Shown here piece after piece: positions 51,498-59,979 of a DNA stretch of 64,000 nt. The stretch comes from Pedosphaera parvula Ellin514 (GTDB lineage: Bacteria > Verrucomicrobiota > Verrucomicrobiia > Limisphaerales > Pedosphaeraceae). The position numbers were made by a program, and so were the translations under genes. The notes beneath the pieces were generated by a model. It was not told the DNA's origin. It was given only the letters and a program-made list of their open reading frames with translations, and did no database searches. The DNA lies in assembly GCF_000172555.1 (NCBI RefSeq), contig NZ_ABOX02000024.1, positions 35,021 through 99,020 on the forward strand. The letters are read 5' to 3'. Numbering within the stretch: the first letter of the stretch is position 1; each line of letters opens with the position of its first letter.

Positions 51498-51659
51498 TTC
51501 TTTTATTTACGCTACTGCTTCAATCGCAACCTTAGCAACCGCCTCTCGTGATACAACCGATGGAATGCTAATGCAGCAAAAATCTTCGCAGTATATGAGT
51601 TGATGCCTTCTCATGAACAATCGGCGAAGGCCTATGGTGACTGGTGTGTTCAGTTGCAA

Positions 51660-52619
51660 TTAAACCAGGGTTGCAATGCTCCATTGCTGCTCGAACAACT
51701 GGCTATCGTGTCTGGCATTTTCGGAACCGGTTGGTTCGTGGTCTAAAACCTCGTCCTTATCAATATGGTTGAGCGACATTCCGCAGGTAACGATACTGCC
51801 ATCATGGAGTACCAAAAATCTGCGGTGGGGTTTAATGCTCGCTGGACAAATGCGAACTTCCCAGGAAGCTTGTCGTTCGGTGTTGATATCCGCAAGAAAC
51901 GTAAGGAATGATTGCTTTTCGGTCGTTTTGGAGAGCCGCTTTATTGTGCCAAGAATGCGAAGCGAAGGGCTGAACGTAGTTCCCATGTCAGCCAGTGTCG
52001 TCATAAGCAATAACGAAGCTGTGTCTATGTATGGGTCATGAATTGCGACCACGGCAGCTCCTCCAATTATCTTTTGGATTTTTCTAATGTTGCGGGCAGG
52101 TTCTCCTGCAACCAATCGTTCCGCCAATGGCAAAGGCGGCGGCCCATTGGGAATTGTGACAATTTGCCCGCGAACATACTGATAGCCCACATTGTTCTCA
52201 TTAAACCGGCGATTCAGTTCTTCGATGATGTCGGCGGGCCTGAATCGTGCAAGGCTGAATGCGTTATCTCCCCAAGGGGTAAATGTCCGGTACATCATAT
52301 TTTCCATGACGTTAAACACAACCTGAACCACGTCTAATGCCATGGATACGTCACGAAGATTAAAGAAGTATTCCGCTATGACTCCGCGCAGAGGAAGCTC
52401 GTGCTGGCTCACCTGAGGCAACTCGAGAAGCTTATGTTCCTCGCAAAGTATTTGGTAAATTTTTCGGTATGCCATGCCCGGGCCGGGATGGTAGGACACA
52501 TCCTCTCCGAATCCTTTCTCCCAAATTTGCATGATTTGAACGCGTAAATCGTAAGGCAAATCGTGGCTGAGTGCATCCGGCTTCTTGCCGTCATTCTGCG
52601 ATTTCGAAAATAGATTCAT
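51660..52619 (-). CDS. AbiJ-NTD4-like domain fused to a PLD-like domain
   Basis: 319 residues. The N-terminal half (~15-150) reads PYDLRVQIMQIWEKGFGED ... RGVIAEYFFNLRDVSMALDVVQVVFNVMENM ... IIEELNRRFNENNVGYQYVRGQIV, the layout of the AbiJ N-terminal domain 4 found in abortive-infection proteins. The C-terminal half (~165-319) has VVAIHDPYIDTASLLLMTTL and, near the end, PHRRFLVLHDGSIVTCGMSLN. That last pattern matches phospholipase-D-like domains in which H-x-R-F/Y...G-x-SLN replaces HxK, as in MIT_C-type folds. It is a plausible sensor-effector fusion. Last gene of a three-gene operon. Confidence 0.72.
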   Translation of the reverse strand: MNLFSKSQNDGKKPDALSHDLPYDLRVQIMQIWEKGFGEDVSYHPGPGMAYRKIYQILCEEHKLLELPQVSQHELPLRGVIAEYFFNLRDVSMALDVVQVVFNVMENMMYRTFTPWGDNAFSLARFRPADIIEELNRRFNENNVGYQYVRGQIVTIPNGPPPLPLAERLVAGEPARNIRKIQKIIGGAAVVAIHDPYIDTASLLLMTTLADMGTTFSPSLRILGTIKRLSKTTEKQSFLTFLADINTERQASWEVRICPASIKPHRRFLVLHDGSIVTCGMSLNHIDKDEVLDHEPTGSENARHDSQLFEQQWSIATLV

Positions 52620-52653
52620 TGGGCGGGTACTATTCCTTTTTTAGTTGGCTACT

Positions 52654-53379
52654 TTAGTCTTGCGGAGCAACGGCAGCCATAAATTCCTGGCCAAACCGGG
52701 TCAGGAGCAATAAAAGAGGCCGTCGCTCTTGTCCTGGCTTGAAGGGAATTACATCCGCAAGGCTTTGCTGGCACAATAAGGTGACGGACAGGCTCCAAGG
52801 ATGATCTTGCTGTTCGTCTATTGCGGATACCCATCGTTCCTTCATCCCCACTTGCCCCTCACTTCCGCCAAGAAAATAGGAAAGCCTCGGGTCCTCGGGG
52901 CGAGGTTTCAAAGTAAGCAAAAGTCTCGCTTCCTCTGGGCCTAGCTGGCTCAAAATGCTCACAAATCGTGGATGGCTGTTGTGGTCGACAAGTTGCGACT
53001 CCAAAAGGTTGACCCACATTTCATGCACAACTGAATCAGTTTCCAAAGAACTTTCCTCAAGTGCCCGAAGGAACGTTTTAGGATGGCTTGGCAGTTGTGG
53101 AACTTCGCCTTGCTTCTGCGCTCGTGCTTTAGCGCGGATTAATGCTTGCTCCAACGTATAAGTTCCAATGGCCTTTCGCACTTCAACCCAATTATCAAAG
53201 GTTTGGCGAATCAGTCGCCCGAGTCCATCTGTCGTTTGAGTGAGCGGAGCCACTAAAGCTTCAAAGGTCTTCAGCACTGTTGCAGTGGTCTGCTTGTAAA
53301 CTTCTGGCGGGATGGCCTCAGCAACCTTGCCGACCCCAGCAAGGTCAAAACCGCCTTTTTTGACTTCTTCGGGTATCAT
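52654..53379 (-). CDS. Abi-alpha (DUF4393) family protein
   Basis: 241 residues. The order of features matches DUF4393/Abi_alpha: an N-terminal helical region, a middle VPQLPSHPKTFLRALEESSLETDSVVHEMWVNLLESQLVD (E.s.e...l.emWa.LL pattern) and HPRFVSILSQLGPEEARLLLTL (fi.iL.qLsp.Ea..L). Members are linked to abortive phage infection. The family label comes from motif memory, not a search. It starts 11 bp after the AbiTii-type gene and ends 34 bp before the AbiJ/PLD gene, so the three are almost certainly co-transcribed. Confidence 0.8.
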   Translation of the reverse strand: MIPEEVKKGGFDLAGVGKVAEAIPPEVYKQTTATVLKTFEALVAPLTQTTDGLGRLIRQTFDNWVEVRKAIGTYTLEQALIRAKARAQKQGEVPQLPSHPKTFLRALEESSLETDSVVHEMWVNLLESQLVDHNSHPRFVSILSQLGPEEARLLLTLKPRPEDPRLSYFLGGSEGQVGMKERWVSAIDEQQDHPWSLSVTLLCQQSLADVIPFKPGQERRPLLLLLTRFGQEFMAAVAPQD

Positions 53380-53390
53380 ACACTTTGGTT

Positions 53391-54212
53391 TTACTGATTC
53401 CCCATTGCGCCGATTGCTTTTCCAATCGCCTCGCCTGCCGCCCCTAAAAATTCCTTATGTTTGACAATCCATTGTTCGCCGCGAGCAATCAAAGAAGGCT
53501 TTTTCTTGGCTGGAGCGTCTTTCAGTTCGTCCATGATGTTTTCCAGTTCGTGCCTGTCCTTTGTCGGTATTTGTTTGTCAATCAGGAGTTGATGGATGGA
53601 ACTGTAGTCATAGACAGTAACTTGAGAGTTGGTGATGTTGCCAATAGCACCGTGGACCGTGCCGTAGTTGTAAAAGTGATTTGCAGCTGCCTGCTTTTCC
53701 TTTTCGTTAAAATTCATGTCTTCTCCTTTGATTCCGCGCTTTTCGAGTTCAGTTGTCCACCGAAGAAGTTCGTTCGTTACCGCGTCGATGATGCGTTTGA
53801 ATTGTTCCCCTGATGTGACAATTCGTTGGGGACTGGTCATGTGTATAGAAGGGAGCCCATCATCGCCTACGATGGGAAATCTTTTTGGGGAAGCCATTGC
53901 TACTTGCTCTGCCTTTGCATGACTTTCGATTTGTGCAATGGGTTCGCGTGCTTTCAACTTAATACTGAGATTTCCCGCGAATTGCCAACCGCCCCGATAA
54001 GCATTATGAATTTGCAAACTATTCGTAACATAATCCCTATATGGTGGTGTCTCTGTATTCGCTGGATAGCCGTCCAGTTCCATGTCTACCCAACGCTCCA
54101 CATCCTCCAAATTAAGTTTAGCAGCAATCAGCTTTGTTTGCCTCAATAACTGTGTGAGCGATTGCTTTCCTTCCACAATCGTCATTTGCAAATTATGAAC
54201 TGCTGAACCCAT
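53391..54212 (-). CDS. AbiTii-domain protein
   Basis: About 273 residues from the ATG at 54212; a start at 54284 would add 24 hydrophobic residues with no Shine-Dalgarno. The AbiTii domain occupies ~1-190: SLTQLLRQTKLIAAKLNLEDVERWVDMELDGYP, then ETPPYRDY, and MTSPQRIVTSGEQFKRIIDAVTNELLRWTTELEKRGI. A short GTVHGAIGNITNSQVTVYDYSSIHQLL follows, of the kind that joins AbiTii domains to other modules, and then a C-terminal helix with Ala/Gly-rich FLGAAGEAIGKAIGAMG, possibly membrane-active. First gene of the operon. AbiTii is known from type II abortive-infection systems. Confidence 0.83.
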   Translation of the reverse strand: MGSAVHNLQMTIVEGKQSLTQLLRQTKLIAAKLNLEDVERWVDMELDGYPANTETPPYRDYVTNSLQIHNAYRGGWQFAGNLSIKLKAREPIAQIESHAKAEQVAMASPKRFPIVGDDGLPSIHMTSPQRIVTSGEQFKRIIDAVTNELLRWTTELEKRGIKGEDMNFNEKEKQAAANHFYNYGTVHGAIGNITNSQVTVYDYSSIHQLLIDKQIPTKDRHELENIMDELKDAPAKKKPSLIARGEQWIVKHKEFLGAAGEAIGKAIGAMGNQ

Positions 54213-54452
54213 CTTGAAGGCTGACACTATCAGGGGTGGAAAGCACTGGCAAGGCACCAAAGGGAAAGCGGTGTAAAATCGCACCGCGCGACGGATTAGA
54301 CACCTTGGTAATCAAAACTCCTTGGCGGTGCCTTTAATCTGCAAGAACGAGCGGTTTAATTACTTTGATACTTGGCTGCAAGAGCTTCTAAACCCTTTAT
54401 TTTGTCCAAGGCGGACAAGTTCCGATGTTTGGAGGGCGGCGGGATAGGTCTT

Positions 54453-54806
54453 TCAAGTTCTTTGTCGTAGGAAAAGTTGTCCCGATACCTTGAAACACCC
54501 CCAAAAGTCAGAAATGTTTACAGGCAAATCATCATCCACGTGGCGGTCATCATTTGGTTTATGACTTAAGGCAGGAACATCATCAAATTCATTCAATTTC
54601 TGTTCTAAGGAGACATAAATAACACCCAATGATACCAATGGTTTCTGTTTGAGACAGTTATGAGATAGCAAGGAAGGAACGGAAATAGAGGAAATAGACG
54701 GTGAAACCGACAAAATTTCGTCCTCGGTAAACCTCATTTTAGACCCATCCACCCGTTTTAATGTCACAATAGGTGCAAATCCTATTTCCGCGCGGAATAC
54801 TGACAT
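54453..54806 (-). CDS. Hypothetical protein beside the RHS gene
   Basis: About 117 residues from an ATG at 54806; a longer form would overlap the RHS start on the other strand. It reads MSVFRAEIGFAPIVTLKRVD, then GSKMRFTEDEILSVSPSISS and SLGVIYVSLEQKLNEFDDVP. Strands and charged turns alternate, but no family is recognised. It lies between the Abi operon and the truncated RHS front, so it may be another genome-island gene or chance. Confidence 0.3.
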   Translation of the reverse strand: MSVFRAEIGFAPIVTLKRVDGSKMRFTEDEILSVSPSISSISVPSLLSHNCLKQKPLVSLGVIYVSLEQKLNEFDDVPALSHKPNDDRHVDDDLPVNISDFWGCFKVSGQLFLRQRT

Positions 54807-54841
54807 TATAGCTTTAATGACATTGGTAGCGTCAGCCTCCT

Positions 54842-57800
54842 TTGTCCCACAACCGTCATGGCAAAACTGGAAAGCTGCGTTCAACTCCTTCGCCTCAGCA
54901 GGTGCTCTATAGCGGCACCTCTGACCCAAATATCACCAACACCTTCTTCCACAACCTGCGTGGCGAGCTGGTGGAAAGCGATGATGCCGCCGGGCGCGCC
55001 AACCTTTACACGTACGACGGGATGGGACGGGTGGAGTCGCATGAAGTTTATGATGAATTGAACAACCGAGTCTCCGCCGAGTCCGCCTACTACAATGAAA
55101 ACGGAGAGCTGACCTGGAGCGATGGCTCGCAATCCGACCCGGAGGATTATGTCTGGCGCGATTATGATGGCGCCGGCCGCAAGGTGCAGGAGGTTCACTG
55201 GCGTTCTCAGGCAGACCCCAATGCCGCCGGTGCGGTGGCTCCCTCGGGTGACGCTCTTTATTCCATCAGTTTCTTTGAGTATGACCCCTTCGGCAATCTC
55301 ATCAAAGCCATCGACCCACGGGGCAATTACCAGCGGATGAAGTATGATGCGGTCGGGCAACTGATCGAACAGCGTTCCTACGCCGCCCAAACCGGCCTGG
55401 CACTGGCCACCAATCGTTTTGCGTATGAACCGGGTGGGCAGGTGGCCTTTGCCACCAATGCCCTAGGCGGGGTCACGGCCAAACGCTATACGTACACCGG
55501 CAAACCAGAGTTTCAGAGCACTCCCGATGGAGCCACCAACGCCTGGACCTATTATCTGGATGGCCGGTTGCGCCGGGAGTTCCAACGCAATGGCGCGTTC
55601 CTGGAAACCACCTACGACGATGCCAACCGGACGGCCACACGCATCTTCTATTCCTCCACCGGTTCGCCTCTGGCAACCAATGCCTCGGTGTTTGATCGGC
55701 GCGGCAATGTCATTCAGAGCGTGGATGCGGCCAGCAATGTATTCACGAACATCTACGACGGACTGGACCGGCTCAAGATTTCGGCTGGGCCTGCCATCAT
55801 GACCGTCATTGGCAATACGAATATCCCCGGACCCGGCGGCGGCTTGACCACCAATCTGGTCCAGCAGGTGGTCACCAACTTCTATGATGCCGCTGGCATC
55901 GCTCTCACGAATGTAAATGCCTTTGGGGAAAAGAGCGTGACGACCCGCGATGCGTTGGGCCGGGTGGTGAATGCAGCCATTTATGCTTCCAACAGTGTGA
56001 GTCCCGTGCGCTTCAGCCGCTTTGTTTATTCCGCTGACCAGCATTTTATCACCCAGTGGGAGGGCACCAACTCCCAGGCGATTCCGACACTCTACGCCTT
56101 GGATAATGAAGGGCGCACTATCACCACTTCTCATTACCCGCATTATCCCACCACCGACTTGGTCGAGTTTACCACTCAGGACTACGACGCCGCCGGAAAC
56201 CTCACGCAAAGCAAACAATGCACCAGGAGCAATTCCGTGGTCACGGTTTGGAGCACGAATGCCTGGACGTATGATGCCTTGAACCGGGTGAGCACCGAAA
56301 CCACGCGCGATGGCGCTGTCACCAGCTATGGCTATGACGCCCTGGGCAACCTGACCAACCGGGCCATGCCTGGTAATCTGGGCTGGTCGGCCACTTACAA
56401 TAACTCCAGTCAAATCCTGACCGAAAATGACAGCAGCGGCGCGCAGTCCACCCGCCACCTAACCTACAGCTATTACCCAATAGGCAATGCGTTTGCCGGC
56501 TTGCCGCAAACCGTCACCGACGATCGGGGCGTGACGCGCACCAACTTGTATGACGATTATCTGCGGGTGGGCAGGGCCGTATTGACCGGGCCGCTGAACG
56601 AACAACAGCTCACCTGCAACTGGCAGTATGACGTGCGCGGATTGGTGACCAACCTTACGCAATCCTTCGCGAGCACCAATGGCGGGCCCACGACCGTCAT
56701 CACCCGCGCCTATAACGCCTATGCCCAGCTCACGAGCGAAAGCACAACCTTGAACGGGGCTGCCTTGAACTCCGTTTCCCAGGGCTGGGATTCGGCAGGC
56801 CGCCGGGCACAAAGTGCGGGCATGAGCTTCCAATACCGTGCCGATGGCCTGTTAACGGGTGTGAATGGAGCCACCTTTGGCTACGGGGACAATGGCTTGA
56901 TGACGGGCCGCACGAACAACGCCCGTTCCATGACGATGGACCAGCGCGACGGCACAGGGCGGCCCTTGCAGGCAACCACCCGCGTCAACCTCTCCCCGGT
57001 GCTGACGGAAAACTGGACCTGGACGGGCGATGGAATGCCCGGTTCCTACACGGCGGCGCGGAGCGACTACACCGATGCGCGGAGTTTCACTTACGGCACA
57101 GCCAACCGGCGGTTGACACAGGAAACATTGGCTCTGGGCAGCAGCCAGACCGTCACTAATAACTACACGTTTGACAATGGTCAGGCTGGTGGCCTCGGTG
57201 TGCTGACGGGACAAGCTGCCGGTGCCGCTTCGTGGAACGGCGGTCTGGATGCCTTTGCCCGGGTGGCAACAGAAACCAATACGGTTCTCCACCGCACGGC
57301 CAGTGGCAGTGTCAATGGGCCCGCCACCTTGCGGGGCTATTTGAACGGGCAGAGTCTGGACCTGGCCTATGATGTCCATGGCCCGAGCGCGTGGAGTGCC
57401 GATCTGGCCCTGCCCCCTGGCACCAATGCGCTCACGGTCTATGCGGACCATCCCAGTGGTTTATTCACCACCAACACCGCCAGCACCTTCACCGTTCCTG
57501 CCGGCGCCTTTGATCAGGAAGTCAGCCAGTACGATGGCGCGGGCAACGTGACCAACCGCACCTGGAAGAATGCGCTCGGCCAGATCATCCAGACCCAGAG
57601 CCTCTCGTGGGATGGCTTGGGACAACTGGTCAGAGTCAATCAGCGGGATGTCAATAACAACGGGTTTAATTTTGAGTCCTACTTTGACGGCGCGGGACGG
57701 CAGGTCCGCACCATTGAGACCACGGTGACCAACAACGTGGCGCTCTCTTCCAATCCCGCGCCGGTGACGGTCACCTATACCTACGACCCGCAGGTGGAGT

Positions 57801-59140
57801 TCTTGATTGTGGGCATCGGCATCAGCCAGGGGATGAATGCGCGCCAGGATACGCTCGTTTATGGCCCGGATGTGAGCGGCACTTACGGGGGGATGCACGG
57901 GGTGGGTGGACTGGAGACGGTGACGAGCCTTCCCTTCAACAGCTCCGCCGTCCTGCTCAATGACGCCTTTGGCAACATCCTGGGCGCAGTGACCAATGGC
58001 ACCGTGGCCTGGAACGCCTCGCGGGTGAACCTTTATGGACCAGTGGAAGGCTACGCTCCGCCCCGCCTGTCGTTAAGCGCACCTGCTTACGCGAGCTTGG
58101 CCTGGCGCACCCGCTCCATTACGCCTGCGGGCCTGTTCCAGTTGGGCACCAGACCGTATGACCCCGTTCGCCGCGCCTTCCTGAGCGGTGATCCTTTGGG
58201 ACACAAATCTGATCCTGCGCTCAATACTGCGTTCAATGGCAATCCAGCGGTGTATTTTGATGCCGATGGGAGGGTTGCCACTCGCTGGGCTGGGAACAAC
58301 TTTGCCGAAGCTGCTGGATTGGCAAACGGCGCTACTGACTGGGGGTTGGACGCGGTAGCGTTCATTGAGATGTCCAGTTCTACCGGTGTCGCCCTCAGTC
58401 TTCAAGGCGATGTGACTCCCCTTACCAGCGCTGCTCGAGACGCTGAAAACGCTGCCTTTAGCCGAATCACGCAGAATTTCACTGCCGAACAGGGCTATCA
58501 CTTTGGAGCGGGTTATTTTGTGGGTGATTTTGCTCCGAATCTAATTCCCGCGGGAGGAGAGGCGGCTGGCGGAGAGTTCGCTGCAAGATGGATGACAGCA
58601 CTGATGGAGCGGTTCCCAATCCTGGAAACAGATGTGGGGGCTACACTTAGCCGGTGGCTTGGTGCCGAGGCTGAGAATATGACAAAGAACGCTCCACAAG
58701 AGTTTGCGAATTGGGGTGGAGAATTTGTCAATGACATGCCGCATTCCAGTCCTAAACAGAATGTTGTCCCACCACAGTTACCGGAAGGCGTTGATTATGA
58801 AGCAGAACGTCTTGCAGCTCGAGGTGTACCAAAAAATACTTCGGTTTTTCAACCAACACCTGAGCAAACTCAAACCGCGGCATTTCAAATAATCGTAGGG
58901 CCACCAAAATACACTCCAGGCGGCCAACTTATAGGAACTATTTCAGACGGCGCTCGAAATGGACTGCTTGAAATCAAAGGAGGCTCAAGCACTCTGTATT
59001 CCACCTATCAAATGCGCTTGCAAGTTTACAATTCAGTCGTGAACAATATACCAATGACGATAGAGACCTCGCGCCCCGTGAATCCGACTTTCATGAACTA
59101 TCTTCAGCGGTGGGGTGTCACAGTTCAGAACCCCAAGTGA
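54842..59140 (+). CDS. RHS-repeat polymorphic toxin with nuclease-like C-terminus, N-terminally truncated
   Basis: 1432 residues. RHS/YD repeats run from residue ~20 (LYTYDGMGRVESHEVYDELNN, FEYDPFGNLIKAIDPRGNYQRMKYDAVGQL and many more) to the core end near residue 1101 (GTRPYDPVRRAFLSGDPLGHKSDP ... NGNPAVYFDADG). The ~310-residue tip ends with LLEIKGGSSTLYSTYQMRLQVYNSV...PMTIETSRPVNPTFMNYL. LEIKGG at ~1375-1380 gives an E-x-K motif like PD-(D/E)xK nuclease toxins. No signal peptide or N-terminal trafficking domain exists; coherent RHS sequence starts abruptly at nt ~54900. The gene front has therefore been lost and the start is arbitrary. Followed by a tip-like ORF and an immunity gene. Confidence 0.88.
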   Translation: MSHNRHGKTGKLRSTPSPQQVLYSGTSDPNITNTFFHNLRGELVESDDAAGRANLYTYDGMGRVESHEVYDELNNRVSAESAYYNENGELTWSDGSQSDPEDYVWRDYDGAGRKVQEVHWRSQADPNAAGAVAPSGDALYSISFFEYDPFGNLIKAIDPRGNYQRMKYDAVGQLIEQRSYAAQTGLALATNRFAYEPGGQVAFATNALGGVTAKRYTYTGKPEFQSTPDGATNAWTYYLDGRLRREFQRNGAFLETTYDDANRTATRIFYSSTGSPLATNASVFDRRGNVIQSVDAASNVFTNIYDGLDRLKISAGPAIMTVIGNTNIPGPGGGLTTNLVQQVVTNFYDAAGIALTNVNAFGEKSVTTRDALGRVVNAAIYASNSVSPVRFSRFVYSADQHFITQWEGTNSQAIPTLYALDNEGRTITTSHYPHYPTTDLVEFTTQDYDAAGNLTQSKQCTRSNSVVTVWSTNAWTYDALNRVSTETTRDGAVTSYGYDALGNLTNRAMPGNLGWSATYNNSSQILTENDSSGAQSTRHLTYSYYPIGNAFAGLPQTVTDDRGVTRTNLYDDYLRVGRAVLTGPLNEQQLTCNWQYDVRGLVTNLTQSFASTNGGPTTVITRAYNAYAQLTSESTTLNGAALNSVSQGWDSAGRRAQSAGMSFQYRADGLLTGVNGATFGYGDNGLMTGRTNNARSMTMDQRDGTGRPLQATTRVNLSPVLTENWTWTGDGMPGSYTAARSDYTDARSFTYGTANRRLTQETLALGSSQTVTNNYTFDNGQAGGLGVLTGQAAGAASWNGGLDAFARVATETNTVLHRTASGSVNGPATLRGYLNGQSLDLAYDVHGPSAWSADLALPPGTNALTVYADHPSGLFTTNTASTFTVPAGAFDQEVSQYDGAGNVTNRTWKNALGQIIQTQSLSWDGLGQLVRVNQRDVNNNGFNFESYFDGAGRQVRTIETTVTNNVALSSNPAPVTVTYTYDPQVEFLIVGIGISQGMNARQDTLVYGPDVSGTYGGMHGVGGLETVTSLPFNSSAVLLNDAFGNILGAVTNGTVAWNASRVNLYGPVEGYAPPRLSLSAPAYASLAWRTRSITPAGLFQLGTRPYDPVRRAFLSGDPLGHKSDPALNTAFNGNPAVYFDADGRVATRWAGNNFAEAAGLANGATDWGLDAVAFIEMSSSTGVALSLQGDVTPLTSAARDAENAAFSRITQNFTAEQGYHFGAGYFVGDFAPNLIPAGGEAAGGEFAARWMTALMERFPILETDVGATLSRWLGAEAENMTKNAPQEFANWGGEFVNDMPHSSPKQNVVPPQLPEGVDYEAERLAARGVPKNTSVFQPTPEQTQTAAFQIIVGPPKYTPGGQLIGTISDGARNGLLEIKGGSSTLYSTYQMRLQVYNSVVNNIPMTIETSRPVNPTFMNYLQRWGVTVQNPK

Positions 59141-59145
59141 ACAAG

Positions 59146-59403
59146 ATGAACTATCGTTACACGAAGCATCAGGTCCCGAGAGCGGCATTTCCAGATGCCC
59201 AGAGCAGAGATGAGATTTACCTGTTCAAAAATGTCGCAACGCTCAGGGCCACCTATCAAGTACGCTTGCTAACCTTCCTAGCTTCTGAAACTGGGAGAAA
59301 GCTAGTAATTGATGTTCCCAAACACTTTAAACCACACGCGTCACTAGCCAGGCTTATGAAGGAGTGTCCGAAAGCCCTTCGGATCGAGAAAGGATTGAAG
59401 TGA
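59146..59403 (+). CDS. Small protein resembling the RHS toxin tip
   Basis: 85 residues from the ATG at 59146, six bases after the RHS stop. TLRATYQVRLLTFLASETGRKLVIDVPKHFKPHASLARLMKE aligns with the end of the RHS protein (TLYSTYQMRLQVYNSVVNNIPMTIETSRPVNPTFMNYLQRWG): T-L-x-x-T-Y-Q-x-R-L, then strand, loop and helix. It lacks the upstream E-x-K half of the putative nuclease, so it would be inactive by itself. Its stop overlaps the immunity-gene GTG by 4 bp (GTGA). It may be a displaced toxin tip (orphan cassette) or a domain that completes the toxin by pairing. Confidence 0.75.
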   Translation: MNYRYTKHQVPRAAFPDAQSRDEIYLFKNVATLRATYQVRLLTFLASETGRKLVIDVPKHFKPHASLARLMKECPKALRIEKGLK

Positions 59404-59813
59404 GCCTATATCTCTGCGTATTTGATGAAGACGACGAGATCGACGGTTTGGACGTTGGGGCATACTCAGATTTCGCGCATTTCCGCAATACGATAGCACA
59501 AGAGTTGGAAGAGGGACGGCCAGGGACACGGTTTCCCACTCTCATGCTGCATTCCGATTGTGATGGTGAATGGAAACCGGATGAGTGTCTCAAACTATCG
59601 AGAGAGCTCGAAATCATTGCATCAGAATTAAAGCAGCGTCCACCGAGAGAATTTCATTCGGAATGGCAAAAAGGTGTGGTGAAGAAACTTGGTCTCACCC
59701 CACTAAATCTTTATGATTGCTTTATTGATGTAGATGGCGAGCCAATTTTGGAGCGATTAGCTCGTTTGGTGGAGACGGCTAAGCGTAGGCAGTTGCCGAT
59801 TTTATTCCAGTAG
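59400..59813 (+). CDS. Imm70-type immunity protein
   Basis: 137 residues from the GTG at 59400, which overlaps the preceding stop. The family pattern is evident: SLYLCVFDEDDEIDGLDVGAYSDFAHFRNTIAQELE, RFPTLMLHSDCDGEWKPDECLKLSRELEIIASEL, a central FHSEWQKGVVKKLGLTP and the ending FIDVDGEPILERLARLVETAKRRQLPILFQ. Imm70 proteins sit behind polymorphic toxin genes and neutralise them. It is therefore the likely antidote for the RHS nuclease tip or for the displaced tip. A longer frame starting at 59364 is less likely. Confidence 0.87.
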   Translation: MSLYLCVFDEDDEIDGLDVGAYSDFAHFRNTIAQELEEGRPGTRFPTLMLHSDCDGEWKPDECLKLSRELEIIASELKQRPPREFHSEWQKGVVKKLGLTPLNLYDCFIDVDGEPILERLARLVETAKRRQLPILFQ

Positions 59814-59979
59814 GGCTCAAATGAACTTTTGAGTCAACTATATTAGGCGTGGTGCCTGGGAAAATTAAAAATTGGAGCAAGATAAAAAAGTTCTGGTAAA
59901 GAGTTACGTTAAGAGGTTCTTAAAAATGCGCAACATGCTTAAAGGAATTGAGCAATAATGAGGAACCTTGTTGGCATTC

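Noticed and set aside
55463..56458. 331-codon minus-strand open frame within the RHS gene
   Set aside because: Shadow of GC-rich RHS repeats; composition follows the complementary strand of YD repeats.
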